The translations under genes were made by a program, and so were the position numbers. A DNA stretch of 64,000 nt, from NCBI RefSeq assembly GCF_003751945.1, contig NZ_RJKL01000001.1, positions 6,510,001 to 6,574,000 on the forward strand. The letters run 5' to 3'. This document shows, piece after piece, positions 17,446-25,767 of this stretch. The notes under the pieces are model-generated. The model made no database searches. It worked only from the letters and a program-made list of their open reading frames with translations, and was not told the origin of the DNA. Each line of letters starts with the position of its first letter. Within the stretch, counting starts at the first letter, position 1. The DNA comes from Couchioplanes caeruleus (GTDB lineage Bacteria; Actinomycetota; Actinomycetes; Mycobacteriales; Micromonosporaceae).

Positions 17446-18401
17446 CGGACGGCTCCGGTGGCCAGTGCGGCGCGTCGGTACCGGCGGATCGTCGTGACCA
17501 CGTCGTCCTCCAGGTAATGCCACGGATGTTCGGTGGCCAGGTCGCCGAGCATGGCGAAGACGGGCGCGGCGGCGGCGTGGTCCCTGCCGAGGGCGAACAC
17601 CATCGCGAACGTGCTGGCGGTGCCGACCCAGCCCGGCTCTCGGCGAAAGTCCGGATGCCATACCGATCGGTGTGCGGCCTGGTGCAGCGCTTCCCGGATC
17701 GTGACGTCGCTCAGGTAGGCGTGGGATGCTGCAGGGTCGGTCTGCTCCAGGCCGAGCATGTGTTCCAGATGTGCCTCGGCGACCAGCACACCCTGAGGTG
17801 CGCCGGGCGGGGCGGCGAGCATGGAATCCCAGGCCCACCGGTGCAGATGGTCCCAGGTTCCGCCCCACTTCGGGCACAGGCTCTGCAGGTATTGCAGCTG
17901 GCCCGTGAGGTGGTGTGGGTCCGCCGCGACGAGCCGGTCGTAGCGGCGGCGGGTCTCGGCCTGGCCCAGTTGCAGGCCACGGGCCGTCGTCAGCCGTGCC
18001 GTCCACAGCGCCGGGTCCCGCGGCTGCCGTGCGGTTGCATCGATCAGCACCGCCTCGGCGCGCCGCAGGTAGTCGTGGAAGCGCGCGAACTGATCCTGGC
18101 TGACGTGCTGCGCCAAGGCCCCGGAGCGGATTTCCCAGCCGGTATGGATGAGGTGCAGAGCCAGCAGGGCGGCGGCAGTGCTGTCCGTGGCGTCCGAGTC
18201 CCAGACGATGCGCGGAAAGTCGCCGATCGTCCCGTCGCCGGTCGCCCAGAGCAACAACCTCGAGCGAGCGTCCGGCGCTGCCGCGTCGAGCACGGCGCGG
18301 CAGCTCCACCAGTCACGCCGCGCCAGCGCGGCGCGCAGTGCCGCCAGCTCGGGATGGGCGGCTGCCGGGTCGAGGACCACCTCGCCGGGGTTCATGAGCA
18401 T
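17442..18401 (-). CDS. TPR-like (DUF4034-like) protein coupled to the M16 gene
   Basis: A 319-aa helical protein: ELAALRAALARRDWWSCRAVLD near the start, then repeated helix pairs such as ALWTARLTTARGLQLGQAE and LTGQLQYLQSLCPKWGGTWD. This matches the DUF4034/TPR-like proteins of actinobacteria, which have no assigned activity. The start is ATG 18401 (a second ATG two codons on). It ends in ATGA overlap with the M16 gene, so the pair is likely one operon and may form a complex. Confidence 0.6.
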   Translation of the reverse strand: MLMNPGEVVLDPAAAHPELAALRAALARRDWWSCRAVLDAAAPDARSRLLLWATGDGTIGDFPRIVWDSDATDSTAAALLALHLIHTGWEIRSGALAQHVSQDQFARFHDYLRRAEAVLIDATARQPRDPALWTARLTTARGLQLGQAETRRRYDRLVAADPHHLTGQLQYLQSLCPKWGGTWDHLHRWAWDSMLAAPPGAPQGVLVAEAHLEHMLGLEQTDPAASHAYLSDVTIREALHQAAHRSVWHPDFRREPGWVGTASTFAMVFALGRDHAAAAPVFAMLGDLATEHPWHYLEDDVVTTIRRYRRAALATGAVR

Positions 18402-18529
18402 CGGGACAGGGTGAGGACGAACGGTTGCCGAACCAGGTGCTGGCAGGTTGCGGTCCGGTCGCAGGGATCAACCGGCGCGGACGGCCCGGCGCAACGCGGG
18501 AGGGCATACCTCCCCGGCGCGCGGACACC

Positions 18530-18664
18530 GCGCCGAAGGTTGAGCTCGGGCGACACCCGCAGGAGCATCGCCGGAAAGTCCCGGCGGCTGGTGAGCTGAT
18601 ACACCCGCTGACGGCTGATCGAACCGAGCATGACGCGGGTCTCGTGTGCTCCGATGAGCCGCAG
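18530..18664 (-). pseudogene. Excisionase/AlpA-like helix-turn-helix remnant
   Basis: The minus-strand frame reads LRLIGAHETRVMLG, then SISRQRVYQLTSRRDFPAML. This is the winged-helix core of AlpA/excisionase-type proteins (SRQRVYQLTxRxDFPxP). No normal start codon lies between it and an in-frame stop upstream, and the frame degenerates after LRVSPEL. Together with the integrase remnant it suggests a dead mobile element. Confidence 0.45.
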
Positions 18665-18864
18665 AGTCTTGGCAGCTATATCCGCATTCTAGTCGCGTGA
18701 CTATTGGTCGCTGGAATTGACTCATGTCACCCCCTCCGCGAACGATGGCGAATGAGGCGAAGTTTGAGTCGGAGCCCGGACGTCAGCTGAACCGGGAGCC
18801 GGGCCGAGGCGCTCCCAGGTCGAGGTGGCCCGACCACCGGCGGCGCGACCCGGGGGTAGGCGGA
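18665..18864. other. Gene-free stretch
   Basis: Nothing recognisable; the base composition at 18670-18740 is locally AT-richer and could contain promoter sequence. Confidence 0.3.
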
Positions 18865-19494
18865 TCAGGGCGTCGTCGACGCGGTCGGGATCGGCGGGGC
18901 ACCGGGGACGGTGGCGGAGACGTTGATGGTCCGGGAGCGCTGCTGCCCGCCGCCGACGGTGTACAGGGTGTAGACGTGGGTCTCGGTGCTCCCCGGCCCC
19001 CCACCGCAGGAGAAGTTGAGCGTCTCGGTGCCGGTAGTGCCGGTGTAGCTGCGATAGCTGCCGACCAAGCCGGGATTGTCCACCGAGAGCGCGGCGCCGG
19101 TCGCGCCGCTGAGCTTCCATTGCACGGTGGCGGGCGTGTGGTTGCCAGCGGTGTCGCACCTCGGCTGCTGCTGGACGCGGAAGTAGACGATCTGCGGGCC
19201 GGCCGGCTTCGGGGCGTGGTCGCCGCCGCCGGCGGGTGTCCCGGTCGCCGCCGGTGCCTGGTTGTCACCGATCGGGGGTTGGCTCACGGCCGGTGTCGAC
19301 GAGATGTCGCCCAGGTCGGCCCTCGCGCCGGTGCCGGCCCGGTCCCGGGCGATCTGCTGCTGTCGACCGTCCGGCCTGTCCAGCACCACTATGGCGATGG
19401 CGGCGACGGCGCTGAGCAGGGCCAGCACGCCGAGGAAGACGAGCGCGAGGGTGAGGCGCCGGTCGGTGGTGCGGATCGGCTGGTGGGGTTCCAT
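18865..19494 (-). CDS. Membrane-anchored protein with Ig-like extracellular domain
   Basis: A 209-aa protein with a single N-terminal membrane helix (about residues 14-38: LTLALVFLGVLALLSAVAAI and following). It has a Pro/Gly/Ala-rich linker and a C-terminal beta-rich domain: IVYFRVQQQPRCDTAGN, TVQWKLSGATG, LNFSCGGGPG and YTLYTVGG, with two cysteines probably disulfide-bonded. The domain resembles small Ig-like folds in exported actinobacterial proteins. The start at 19494 follows GAGGAG (reading leftward), preferred to the ATG eight codons upstream. Function is unknown. Confidence 0.6.
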   Translation of the reverse strand: MEPHQPIRTTDRRLTLALVFLGVLALLSAVAAIAIVVLDRPDGRQQQIARDRAGTGARADLGDISSTPAVSQPPIGDNQAPAATGTPAGGGDHAPKPAGPQIVYFRVQQQPRCDTAGNHTPATVQWKLSGATGAALSVDNPGLVGSYRSYTGTTGTETLNFSCGGGPGSTETHVYTLYTVGGGQQRSRTINVSATVPGAPPIPTASTTP

Positions 19495-19746
19495 GATGAT
19501 CTCCTCAGGGGCAGGCAACCATTCGTGAGGCTAGGCGCCCGCCGCCGCCCGCACCTCGCCGATTCGTGCCATTGCCACGAGGCGGCGCCCCGCTGACGAG
19601 CGCGGATTTACAGTCCAGGCGTCGAACCGATGCTGACCTGCAGCGGAGGTCCGCTTCCCTTGATACTTCTCCGCGCAATCTCCGTACTGTCGTCGATCAT
19701 CCGAGGCGTCGGCCGCGTGTGAGCCAGGGCCGTCGCCCGGTGGTGC

Positions 19747-20028
19747 GTGAAGGTCCTCGCCCCTCGGCTGCGGGATTCGGCGGTCGCCATCGTCCGTGCT
19801 GGTGTGGTGACAGGTCGGGTCTTTCCGCCGCGGCGGCGCCGGCGGCTGGTGTGGTGGTTGCTGACCGCGGCGACCGTGCTGATCGTGGCGGCTGTGCTGT
19901 CCGGGTGGAATCCGGCCGGATGGCGGCCGCCGAAGCTTGGCTGGACCGGGACCGAGCAGGCCGGGTGGTTCGCCGGTATCGGCGCGGCCGTGTTCGGTCT
20001 GGCGTCCACTGCTGCGTCCTGCGGCTGA
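19747..20028 (+). CDS. Small single-pass membrane protein, possibly truncated
   Basis: A 93-residue product from GTG 19747. A basic segment (RVFPPRRRRR) is followed by one membrane helix (LVWWLLTAATVLIVAAVL) and the C-terminal WTGTEQAGWFAGIGAAVFGL. The ending resembles the first part of larger membrane proteins ('AGWFAGIGAAVFG'), so the frame may be a truncated 5' fragment. No function is suggested. Confidence 0.4.
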   Translation: MKVLAPRLRDSAVAIVRAGVVTGRVFPPRRRRRLVWWLLTAATVLIVAAVLSGWNPAGWRPPKLGWTGTEQAGWFAGIGAAVFGLASTAASCG

Positions 20029-20143
20029 CGACGCCCGAACGTATTCGACCGCTATACGGCCGATATACGTGGCCAACCAATCCTTGAGTCGGATCTGCCG
20101 ACGCGGCGGATCGGCGGCGACATCAACGAAAGGGAATGTAAAT

Positions 20144-20542
20144 ATGCGAACGATCCTGGCCAAGACGACGCTCATCCTGGCAGGGACCGCGGCCCTGATC
20201 GGCCTGGGAGCGACCGGCGCCAGCGCGGCTCCGACGGCTCAGGCCGCGGTGGCAGACTCTCCGCTGACGCTCGGTGAGCACCAGAGCCTGAGCGGGAGTA
20301 CCTGGGACTACCGGAGCACCAACCGGGCCATCAACCCCGAAGACGAGGCCAGCTCGGCCTACAACCACAGCTCCGTCGCCTGGGTGCTGTACCAGCATGA
20401 CAACTTCGAGGGCCGCCGTTACTGTCTCAAGCCGGGACAGAGGATCAGCAACCTCCACGACTCCCGGTGGGACTTCGGGGACAAGATCAGCTCGGTGCAG
20501 CGGCTCGGTGTCACCTCGTGCAACGGCTACCCCACCTTCTGA
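20144..20542 (+). CDS. Secreted peptidase inhibitor I36-like (beta/gamma-crystallin fold) protein
   Basis: A 132-aa exported protein. A signal peptide (MRTILAKTTLILAGTAALIG, Ala-rich cleavage near residue 29) precedes a small domain with YQHDNFEGRRYCLKPGQRIS and WDFGDKISSVQRL. This is the I36/beta-gamma-crystallin pattern of Streptomyces inhibitors such as SMI. C-terminal Cys (CNGYPTF) and YC pair probably form a disulfide. The ATG at 20144 follows AAGGGA. It ends in a strong terminator hairpin 17 bp downstream. Confidence 0.75.
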   Translation: MRTILAKTTLILAGTAALIGLGATGASAAPTAQAAVADSPLTLGEHQSLSGSTWDYRSTNRAINPEDEASSAYNHSSVAWVLYQHDNFEGRRYCLKPGQRISNLHDSRWDFGDKISSVQRLGVTSCNGYPTF

Positions 20543-20558
20543 TCCAACGGGGGTGACG

Positions 20559-20584
20559 CAGGGGGCCGGGTCACCGGCCCCCTG
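20559..20584 (+). terminator. 11-bp hairpin terminator after the I36 gene
   Basis: Perfect arms 20559-20569 and 20574-20584 around a GTCA loop, followed by a T-richer stretch (GGTTGTCGCTT). Confidence 0.75.
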
Positions 20585-20689
20585 CGGTTGTCGCTTCAAC
20601 CTCCGATTCCGCTGCCGCATGCGCGGCCATCCACTGCCGCACCGCCAAGATTTCCTTGGCCCTAACTCCCTTGGGCCGACCACACCTCG

Positions 20690-20802
20690 GCCGGCCGCGA
20701 ACACGCCCGGACACGGCGCTGGCCGACAAGACATCCGATGGGCGGAAGCATCAAGTTGTGGCGTTGACGGCGTTGGGGAAGGCGATCGGTTCCTTGAAGT
20801 GA
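20690..20802 (+). pseudogene. Possible MarR-type wing fragment
   Basis: The frame ending at TGA 20800-20802 reads LADKTSDGRKHQVVALTALG followed by KAIGSLK. This matches the wing ('DGRxxxVxLTxxG') of MarR regulators. No N-terminal helix-turn-helix is present. Length is short, so this is tentative. Confidence 0.25.
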
Positions 20803-20878
20803 TCGCGTTCGAGTAGGCAGTGATGGAGGCATCCAAGGAACCGGTTGAACAAATCGAGGGCACGGCTGATGTCGGGCA

Positions 20879-21204
20879 GATCAACATCGATTCAGCAGAT
20901 CGTGTTAGGGGCAGCAACGGGGCGTCAATCACCTTCGGCACCCAGCCAGTCATCCCGAAGCCCAAGACGGCCGGTGTTAAAGGCTTGGGCAAGCTGCGCT
21001 ATGTCGTGGAGCAGACCTTCGCGCTGCTGCATCAATTCCGCCGCCTGGCCGTGCGCTGGGAACGCCGCCTCGACATCCACGACGGCTTCGTCAGCCTCGC
21101 ATGCGTCCTGATCTGCTGGCGCCGGCTGATCAACTGGCCCGGCCAGAGATCGTGTTAGCAGCAGTTAACTGCCCCTAACACGATCTGCTGAATCGATGTT
21201 GATC
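20879..21204. mobile_element. 326-bp IS-derived remnant bounded by perfect 36-bp inverted repeats
   Basis: Bases 20879-20914 and 21169-21204 are exact 36-bp inverted copies (outer end GATCAACATCGATTCAGCAG, continuing into GATCGTGTTAGGGGC). Between them lies the C-terminal end of an IS5-family transposase. A further shorter inverted copy of the inner sequence (AGATCGTGTTAG at 21146-21157 against CTAACACGATCT at 21174-21185) shows that two IS ends abut here. No obvious target-site duplication flanks the pair. Confidence 0.75.
20915..21158 (+). pseudogene. IS5-family transposase, C-terminal fragment
   Basis: The reading frame encodes KPKTAGVKGLGKLRYVVEQT followed by FALLHQFRRLAVRWERRLDI and ends LINWPGQRSC. 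This is the last third of an IS5-family DDE transposase, including the glutamate of the triad in RYVVEQT. The N-terminal two thirds with both aspartates are missing. Confidence 0.75.
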
Positions 21205-21242
21205 AGCGCCACGAGGTGGAGATCAGGCTCGTTTCGGCGGGC

Positions 21243-21600
21243 ATGAGCAAGGTGTGGATCGTTGATGACGACCTGTGGGAGTTGATCGAACCGCTGCTGC
21301 CACCGTGGCCGGACAAGGCTCCCGGACCGCGCCCGGTCCCCGACCGTCTGTGTCTGCAAGGCATCTTGTTCGTGCTGCATACCGGGATCGGCTGGGAAGA
21401 CCTGCCACAGGAACTCGGGTTCGGCTCCGGGATGACCTGCTGGCGCAGGCTGCAACGCTGGACCGTGGCGGGCGTGTTCGACCAGGTGCATCAGATCCTG
21501 CTCGCCAAGCTGAACGCGGCGAACCAGATCGACTGGTCGAGGGCGGCGATGGACGGCAGCCACATCGACGCGAAAAAAGGGGCGCCGGGACGGTGGCAAG
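21243..21600 (+). pseudogene. IS5-family transposase, N-terminal fragment
   Basis: From ATG 21243 the frame reads MSKVWIVDDDLWELIEPLLP, then GIGWEDLPQELGFGSGMTCW, to AAMDGSHIDAKKGAP. This is the DUF4096-type N-terminus and first Asp (MDGSHI) of an IS5-family transposase. Immediately after AKKG the sequence changes to unrelated DNA (about 21585-21600), so the element was cut by a deletion or insertion. Its left inverted repeat is 21169-21204. Confidence 0.8.
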
Positions 21601-21735
21601 ATGATGTACCAGCTCCGACATCACAAGAAGGGCATCATCAAGAAGGTGCCCTCCCGAATGAGAACCAAGGTCGAGAACGCTTTTACCTTCGCTCTCGGAA
21701 CCTACGGAGTCGTCCTCAACGTCATCGGTCCGTGA
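21601..21735 (+). CDS. Possible 44-residue ORF at the IS junction
   Basis: A short frame (MMYQLRHHKKGIIKKVPSRM followed by RTKVENAFTFALGTYGVVLN and VIGP) begins right at the truncation point of the transposase. It is probably the C-terminal leftover of a gene interrupted by the IS rather than a true small gene. Nothing else is known about it. Confidence 0.2.
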   Translation: MMYQLRHHKKGIIKKVPSRMRTKVENAFTFALGTYGVVLNVIGP

Positions 21736-21787
21736 CGGACAGCACCCTCCATGGCCTCGTAACGCACCAACAGAAGGAGTAACAGCG

Positions 21788-22300
21788 ATGGGACGGCGAT
21801 CGCAGCCGAAAGGCCGGTTCTCCCTGCGCAGGGCAATGCGCTTCGAACCGCTCGAGGCGGCGATCGCCGTCACATCCTTCCTCGTTGCCATCATCGGAAT
21901 CGTGGTCATTCAGAGCGAAATCGACGCGGTCGGCGACCTAGGCGAAAACGGACACTGTCTGGACGCAAAAGTCGAAAAGGCCGGGTGGCTCAAGAGCCTG
22001 CGGCTCGGCAAGTCCGCGGACCTCACCTACGTGGTCAACGGCGTCCGCCACCACGGCACGCTTCATTACCAAAGTGACCAGACACTGCAGAGACACTCCA
22101 CCGTGAGGATCTGTACCGATCCCGCCGATCCCACAACCTTCGCCATCGACACCTACGCAATCACCGGCGATTCGACCGACCTTTGGCTGCGCGGAGTCAT
22201 CGCCGCTCCGATCGGGTCCATCGGCGGCATCGTTTTCGTCCTTCTCCTCTCCAAACACCAGTGGCGTTTCCATGACGAGGATCCCGATGAGGGAAAATAG
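21788..22300 (+). CDS. DUF3592-like two-helix membrane protein
   Basis: A 170-aa protein with two membrane helices (about residues 24-42 and 133-155) flanking an extracytoplasmic beta-rich loop. The loop carries CLDAKVEKAGW, YVVNGVRHHGTLHY and VRICTDPADPTTFAID, the usual DUF3592 pattern in which a small domain projects from the membrane. Function is unknown. A good SD (AGAAGGAG) precedes ATG 21788. The gene lies between two IS elements and appears intact. Confidence 0.65.
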   Translation: MGRRSQPKGRFSLRRAMRFEPLEAAIAVTSFLVAIIGIVVIQSEIDAVGDLGENGHCLDAKVEKAGWLKSLRLGKSADLTYVVNGVRHHGTLHYQSDQTLQRHSTVRICTDPADPTTFAIDTYAITGDSTDLWLRGVIAAPIGSIGGIVFVLLLSKHQWRFHDEDPDEGK

Positions 22301-22336
22301 CACGGCGTGTAATGTCGACGAGGACCAGAACGGACG

Positions 22337-23457
22337 AGAGGACACTAACTGGACGTTTTGTTGGCATTGATGGTGCTAAAGAACGGTTAACAGCAGGCGA
22401 TGGCAGTACCCGCCTGGCCGATCTAACCGAATAACGCAGTATCAGGTGCTTCAGATCTGTGAGGGTCCGCGGCTTTTCGTCCCTCGATCGTGTTTCATTG
22501 ACTTCCACCTCGGAATCGGCGGACATGGTGTCCTCACCGCACGACTCCACCACCGTAATCCACTGCTATGACCGAACGTCGCGCATACCCGTCCGACCTG
22601 TCCGACGCCCGCTGGGCCTTGATCGCGCCCCGGCTGACCGCGTGGCGTCAGGCCCGCACCGACGCCCGCACCGCGATCGGCATCAAAGGCCGCACCCCCA
22701 GCCACGACCTGCGGGAGATTTTCAACGCCATCCTCTACGTCAACCGCACCGGCATTGCCTGGCGTTACCTCCCGCACGACTTCCCTCCACACGCGACGGT
22801 CTACGGCTACTTCGCCCTATGGAGTAAGGAAGGGATCTTCACCGCCCTCAACTACAACCTCACCGGACTCGTCCGTGACCACCACGGCCGATCCGCCGAA
22901 CCCACCGCATCGATCATGGACACCCAGAGCGTCAAGACCTCCACCAACGTGCCGCTCAAGGCCCAGGGCATCGACGCCGGCAAAAAGATCGCCGGCCGTA
23001 AACGCGGCATCATCACCGACACCCTCGGCCTGCTGCTCGCCGTGATCGTCACCGCCGCCAGCGTCAGCGACAACGTGATCGGCAACGATCTGCTCGACCA
23101 GGCCACCGCCACCCACTCCGCCCTGACCAAGACCTGGGTCGATGCCGGCTTCAAAGTCAAAACCGTCGAACACGGCGCCAGTCTCGACATCGACGTCGAG
23201 ATCGTCAACAAAGAACCGCAGGTCAAAGGCTTCAACGTGGTCAAACGACGCTGGGTCGTCGAGCGCACCATTGGCTGGCTCATGCACCACCGCCGCCTGG
23301 TGCGCGACTACGAAACCCGGCCCAGCAACTCCGAAGCCATGATCACCCTTGCCATGATCGACAACCTCGCTCGCCGAATCACCGGTGAAACCACCCCAAC
23401 CTGGCGAGACCCCCAAATTACATAACACCACAAAATACGTTAATCAGACGTCCTCTT
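22337..23457 (+). mobile_element. IS5-family insertion sequence, apparently complete
   Basis: Imperfect inverted repeats bound an element of about 1.12 kb. The left end AGAGGACACTAACTGGACGT (from 22337) matches the reverse complement of the right end (AGAGGACGTCTGATTAACGT, ending 23457), and both continue with TTTTGT. It carries one full-length transposase gene. The flanks show no clear long target duplication, as expected for IS5-type 2-4-bp duplications. Confidence 0.82.
22568..23425 (+). CDS. IS5-family transposase, full length
   Basis: A 285-aa DDE transposase. An N-terminal DUF4096-like domain (RRAYPSDLSDARWALIAPRL) is followed by the catalytic domain. The triad candidates are D118 in IMDTQSVKTS, D192 in TWVDAGFKV and E232 in RRWVVERTIGWL, the last being the classic IS5/IS1031 Y-(2)-R-(3)-E-like box. 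No frameshift is needed. The inverted repeats around it are recognisable, so the element may still be mobile. Confidence 0.9.
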   Translation: MTERRAYPSDLSDARWALIAPRLTAWRQARTDARTAIGIKGRTPSHDLREIFNAILYVNRTGIAWRYLPHDFPPHATVYGYFALWSKEGIFTALNYNLTGLVRDHHGRSAEPTASIMDTQSVKTSTNVPLKAQGIDAGKKIAGRKRGIITDTLGLLLAVIVTAASVSDNVIGNDLLDQATATHSALTKTWVDAGFKVKTVEHGASLDIDVEIVNKEPQVKGFNVVKRRWVVERTIGWLMHHRRLVRDYETRPSNSEAMITLAMIDNLARRITGETTPTWRDPQIT

Positions 23458-23564
23458 AGGCAAGTTCCGGATTTGGACCGCGAGATCACCCCTAGAACAC
23501 ATTGAGCCCTTTCCAACTTGGGTGCGTGGTAGGGCAGGTAGGTTGTTTGAGGGCTCACCTACCG

Positions 23565-24011
23565 ATGGCGAACATGGTTACCAGGTACCCTAGGTCCGTG
23601 TTCGGCCTGCTGGGAGACTTCCTTGCCGACGCCGTTGGCTTTTGGATTGGCGACAAGCTTGGTCGATTCGCTCGCCGAAGGCCGCAGGACGAGCGGCGCG
23701 TGATAGCGGCGTACCGCGATCGCTCAAGGGATGGAATCGGCGGCCGGTGGCGGCATGGCTACATCCGTGCCTGCGACGACGACCTGGCGTGGGTCGCGGA
23801 CCGGTTGCGTACGGCAAGGCGAAGCCCGGTTGCCTTGAGAGACCTTCGGATCGTTGAGCAGCGTGACTTGAGGGCATGGGAGCGATGGTTTCTCAACGGT
23901 GACTTGACTGTCCTGTACTGCGAAACGCCGGGCGGGCCGGTTGAGCTGGCGGTTCCTCAGAACGAAGTTCAATTCGTCCGTGGTGCCGTTGCAAGGTTCC
24001 GCCGTGGCTGA
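23565..24011 (+). CDS. Hypothetical protein (DUF2550-like fold)
   Basis: A 148-aa protein. A short hydrophobic N-terminus (VFGLLGDFLADAVGFWIG) is followed by a basic segment and a beta-rich domain: IGGRWRHGYIRACDDDLAWV, LRDLRIVEQRDLRAWERW and LTVLYCETPGGPVELAVP. This resembles the PH-like DUF2550 arrangement ('GxWRxGxxRxxxDxLxW'), though the match is remembered rather than measured. The start is uncertain: ATG 23565 is used, but GTG 23598 begins exactly at the conserved part. Confidence 0.5.
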   Translation: MANMVTRYPRSVFGLLGDFLADAVGFWIGDKLGRFARRRPQDERRVIAAYRDRSRDGIGGRWRHGYIRACDDDLAWVADRLRTARRSPVALRDLRIVEQRDLRAWERWFLNGDLTVLYCETPGGPVELAVPQNEVQFVRGAVARFRRG

Positions 24012-24018
24012 TGAGCGT

Positions 24019-24801
24019 TCAGGCTCGATAAATCGGGTTCTCGATGTGGTGTAGGACGATGATGGCCTGCACGATCGCGGTCGTCCGGGACGGGCTGCAG
24101 CGCAGCTTGGCCAGGATTTTCCACGTCTTCAAGGTCGCGACCGCGCATTCGCCGCGAGCCCGGATGCGGGCGTGGGCCTTGTTCACGGCCTTCTGACAGG
24201 CTGACAGCTTCGGTCGATCACGGTGGCGTTTGAATGGCGTGCGCACGGTGCCGCCGGCGCCTTGGTACGCCTTGTCCGCGAAGGTCATCACCTCGGCGCT
24301 GGTCAGCGCGGTGATGATGCCGTGCTTGCGGGCCGCGGTCAGGTCATGCGTGGATCCCGGCAGGGTCGCTGAGGCCCACACCAGCCGGCCTACCGCATCC
24401 GCGATGATCTGCACGTTCATACCGTGCCGTCGGTGTTTTCCGGAGTAGTACGGCTTCTGGTGGTGGACCCGGTCGATCGGGATCAGGATGCCGTCGAGGA
24501 TTGCGTAGGCCAGCAGGCGGATGCGTGTCATGGCCGCTAGCAGATCGTCGGCGGTCGCGGCGAGCAGGGTGATCGCCTCACGCACGTAGCGCCAGGCGGT
24601 GGCCACGCCGATCTCGAAGCCGGCGGCGAGGCGGGTGAACGTGTCGCCATTGCGCAGGTGAGCCAGCGCGAGCAGCGCCTGACGGCCGGGATCCAGGCGA
24701 CGCCAGTGCGATCGCCGCTGGTGGCGGTGGGCACGGATCAGGTCGGCGAGGTGGTTCAGCGATCGGGTGGACAGCGGGATCGCGGCAGGGTAAGACAGCA
24801 A
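24019..24801 (-). CDS. IS5-like DDE transposase (DDE_Tnp_4 type)
   Basis: A transposase of about 260 aa. The helix-turn-helix segment TFTRLAAGFEIGVATAWRYV is followed by a DDE domain with DGILIPIDRV, FADKAYQGAGG and RGECAVATLKTWKIL (D, D, E candidates), as in IS112/ISL2-like IS5-group elements. The start is uncertain; TTG 24801 gives LLSYPAAIPLSTRSLN, the usual family opening. Sequence around 24803-24864 contains inverted GAGGCTCC/GGAGCCTC blocks that could be part of the IS terminus. Confidence 0.8.
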   Translation of the reverse strand: MLSYPAAIPLSTRSLNHLADLIRAHRHQRRSHWRRLDPGRQALLALAHLRNGDTFTRLAAGFEIGVATAWRYVREAITLLAATADDLLAAMTRIRLLAYAILDGILIPIDRVHHQKPYYSGKHRRHGMNVQIIADAVGRLVWASATLPGSTHDLTAARKHGIITALTSAEVMTFADKAYQGAGGTVRTPFKRHRDRPKLSACQKAVNKAHARIRARGECAVATLKTWKILAKLRCSPSRTTAIVQAIIVLHHIENPIYRA

Positions 24802-24879
24802 CGAGGCTCCCCGGAAGGGGCATCTTTCTTGGTCGATTGCTTGTCTTACCGGGAGCCTCACCTCAACCCGCACCTCGCC

Positions 24880-25060
24880 TCAGGACACGCCTCGAGCTGC
24901 GCAAACCCAGTTGGAAAACGCTCATTCCTCTCACGGCCTCCATTGCCACGATGTTCGCCAAGCTGTACTCACCTCCCAGGACGAATGGCCGCTTCGGCAC
25001 TAATCGATCGCCGATCTCCAGCTCTCCGTGCGCAACCTGCCACTCGTGTGCCAACGGATA
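24880..25060 (-). pseudogene. Unidentified gene fragment (possible DUF1851/SMI1-like end)
   Basis: The minus-strand frame gives AHEWQVAHGELEIGDRLVPK followed by RPFVLGGEYSLANIVAMEAV. The VLGGxYxxxN segment recalls the C-terminal core of immunity-type DUF1851/Tdi1 proteins, but the piece is short and has no start or natural end. It lies between the IS5-like element and an IS701 fragment. Confidence 0.3.
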
Positions 25061-25063
25061 ACC

Positions 25064-25166
25064 TCGCCACCACCTGCACGGCAGCCGTCGCGACCCGCCG
25101 GCGCACGCCGATGACATCCCACGTCGACGAGGTCAGGAACTGCTGCAACTGCTGATGATCCACGCC
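25064..25166 (-). pseudogene. IS701-family transposase, N-terminal fragment
   Basis: About 34 codons read VDHQQLQQFLTSSTWDVIGV followed by RRRVATAAVQVVARL. The 'YQQLQQFLTSSTWDxxxVRRR' stretch is characteristic of one group of IS701-family transposases. Everything else of the element is missing. Confidence 0.6.
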
Positions 25167-25179
25167 GAGACGAGCCGAA

Positions 25180-25759
25180 CTGGGTGAGGGCGACGCACCG
25201 CTGCTCAAGGTCGTCGAGGCCGGCGCGGCGGCGTTGCCGCTGTGGATCTTCGCGTTCATCACGATGTTCGCCGTGGCGAACTCAGCGCTGATCAACATGC
25301 TGATGGCCAGCCGGGTGCTCTACGGCATGGCGAACGAGCGGATGCTGCCCAGGATCCTCGGCCGGGTGCACCGCACCCGGCGCACGCCGTGGGGTCGGCA
25401 TCCTGTTCACCACGGTGTTCGCGTTCGGGCTGATCTGGTTCGCCGACCTGACGGCGCTCGGCGGGACCACCTCGTTGCTGATGCTGTGCGTGTTCACCGT
25501 CGTCAACGTCGCGGTGCTGGTGCTTCGACGCGACCCGGTCGAGCACCGCCACTTCCGGGCGCCCACCGTGGTTCCGGTGCTCGGCACGATCGCCTGCGCC
25601 TACCTGGCCGGTCCGCTGTCGGGCCGGGCCACCGCGGACTATCGGGTGGCCGGCATCCTGCTGGTGATCGGGGTCGTGCTCTGGATCCTCACGTTCCTGA
25701 CGAACCGCTACGTCCTGCGCCAGGAGACCACCCTCGACCCGACCGGCCTCAAGCACTAG
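25180..25759 (+). pseudogene. Amino-acid permease (APC family), truncated and frameshifted
   Basis: The C-terminal half of an APC-superfamily transporter. The first frame gives APLLKVVEAGAAALPLWIFA followed by RVLYGMANERMLPRILGRVH and RTRRTPW. The next continues VGILFTTVFAFGLIWFADLT, VNVAVLVLRRDPVEHRHFRA and three further helices, ending at TAG 25757-25759. A single extra G at about 25395 causes the frameshift. The N-terminal transmembrane segments are absent, apparently lost with the neighbouring IS fragments. Confidence 0.78.
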
Positions 25760-25767
25760 GCGGTGGC

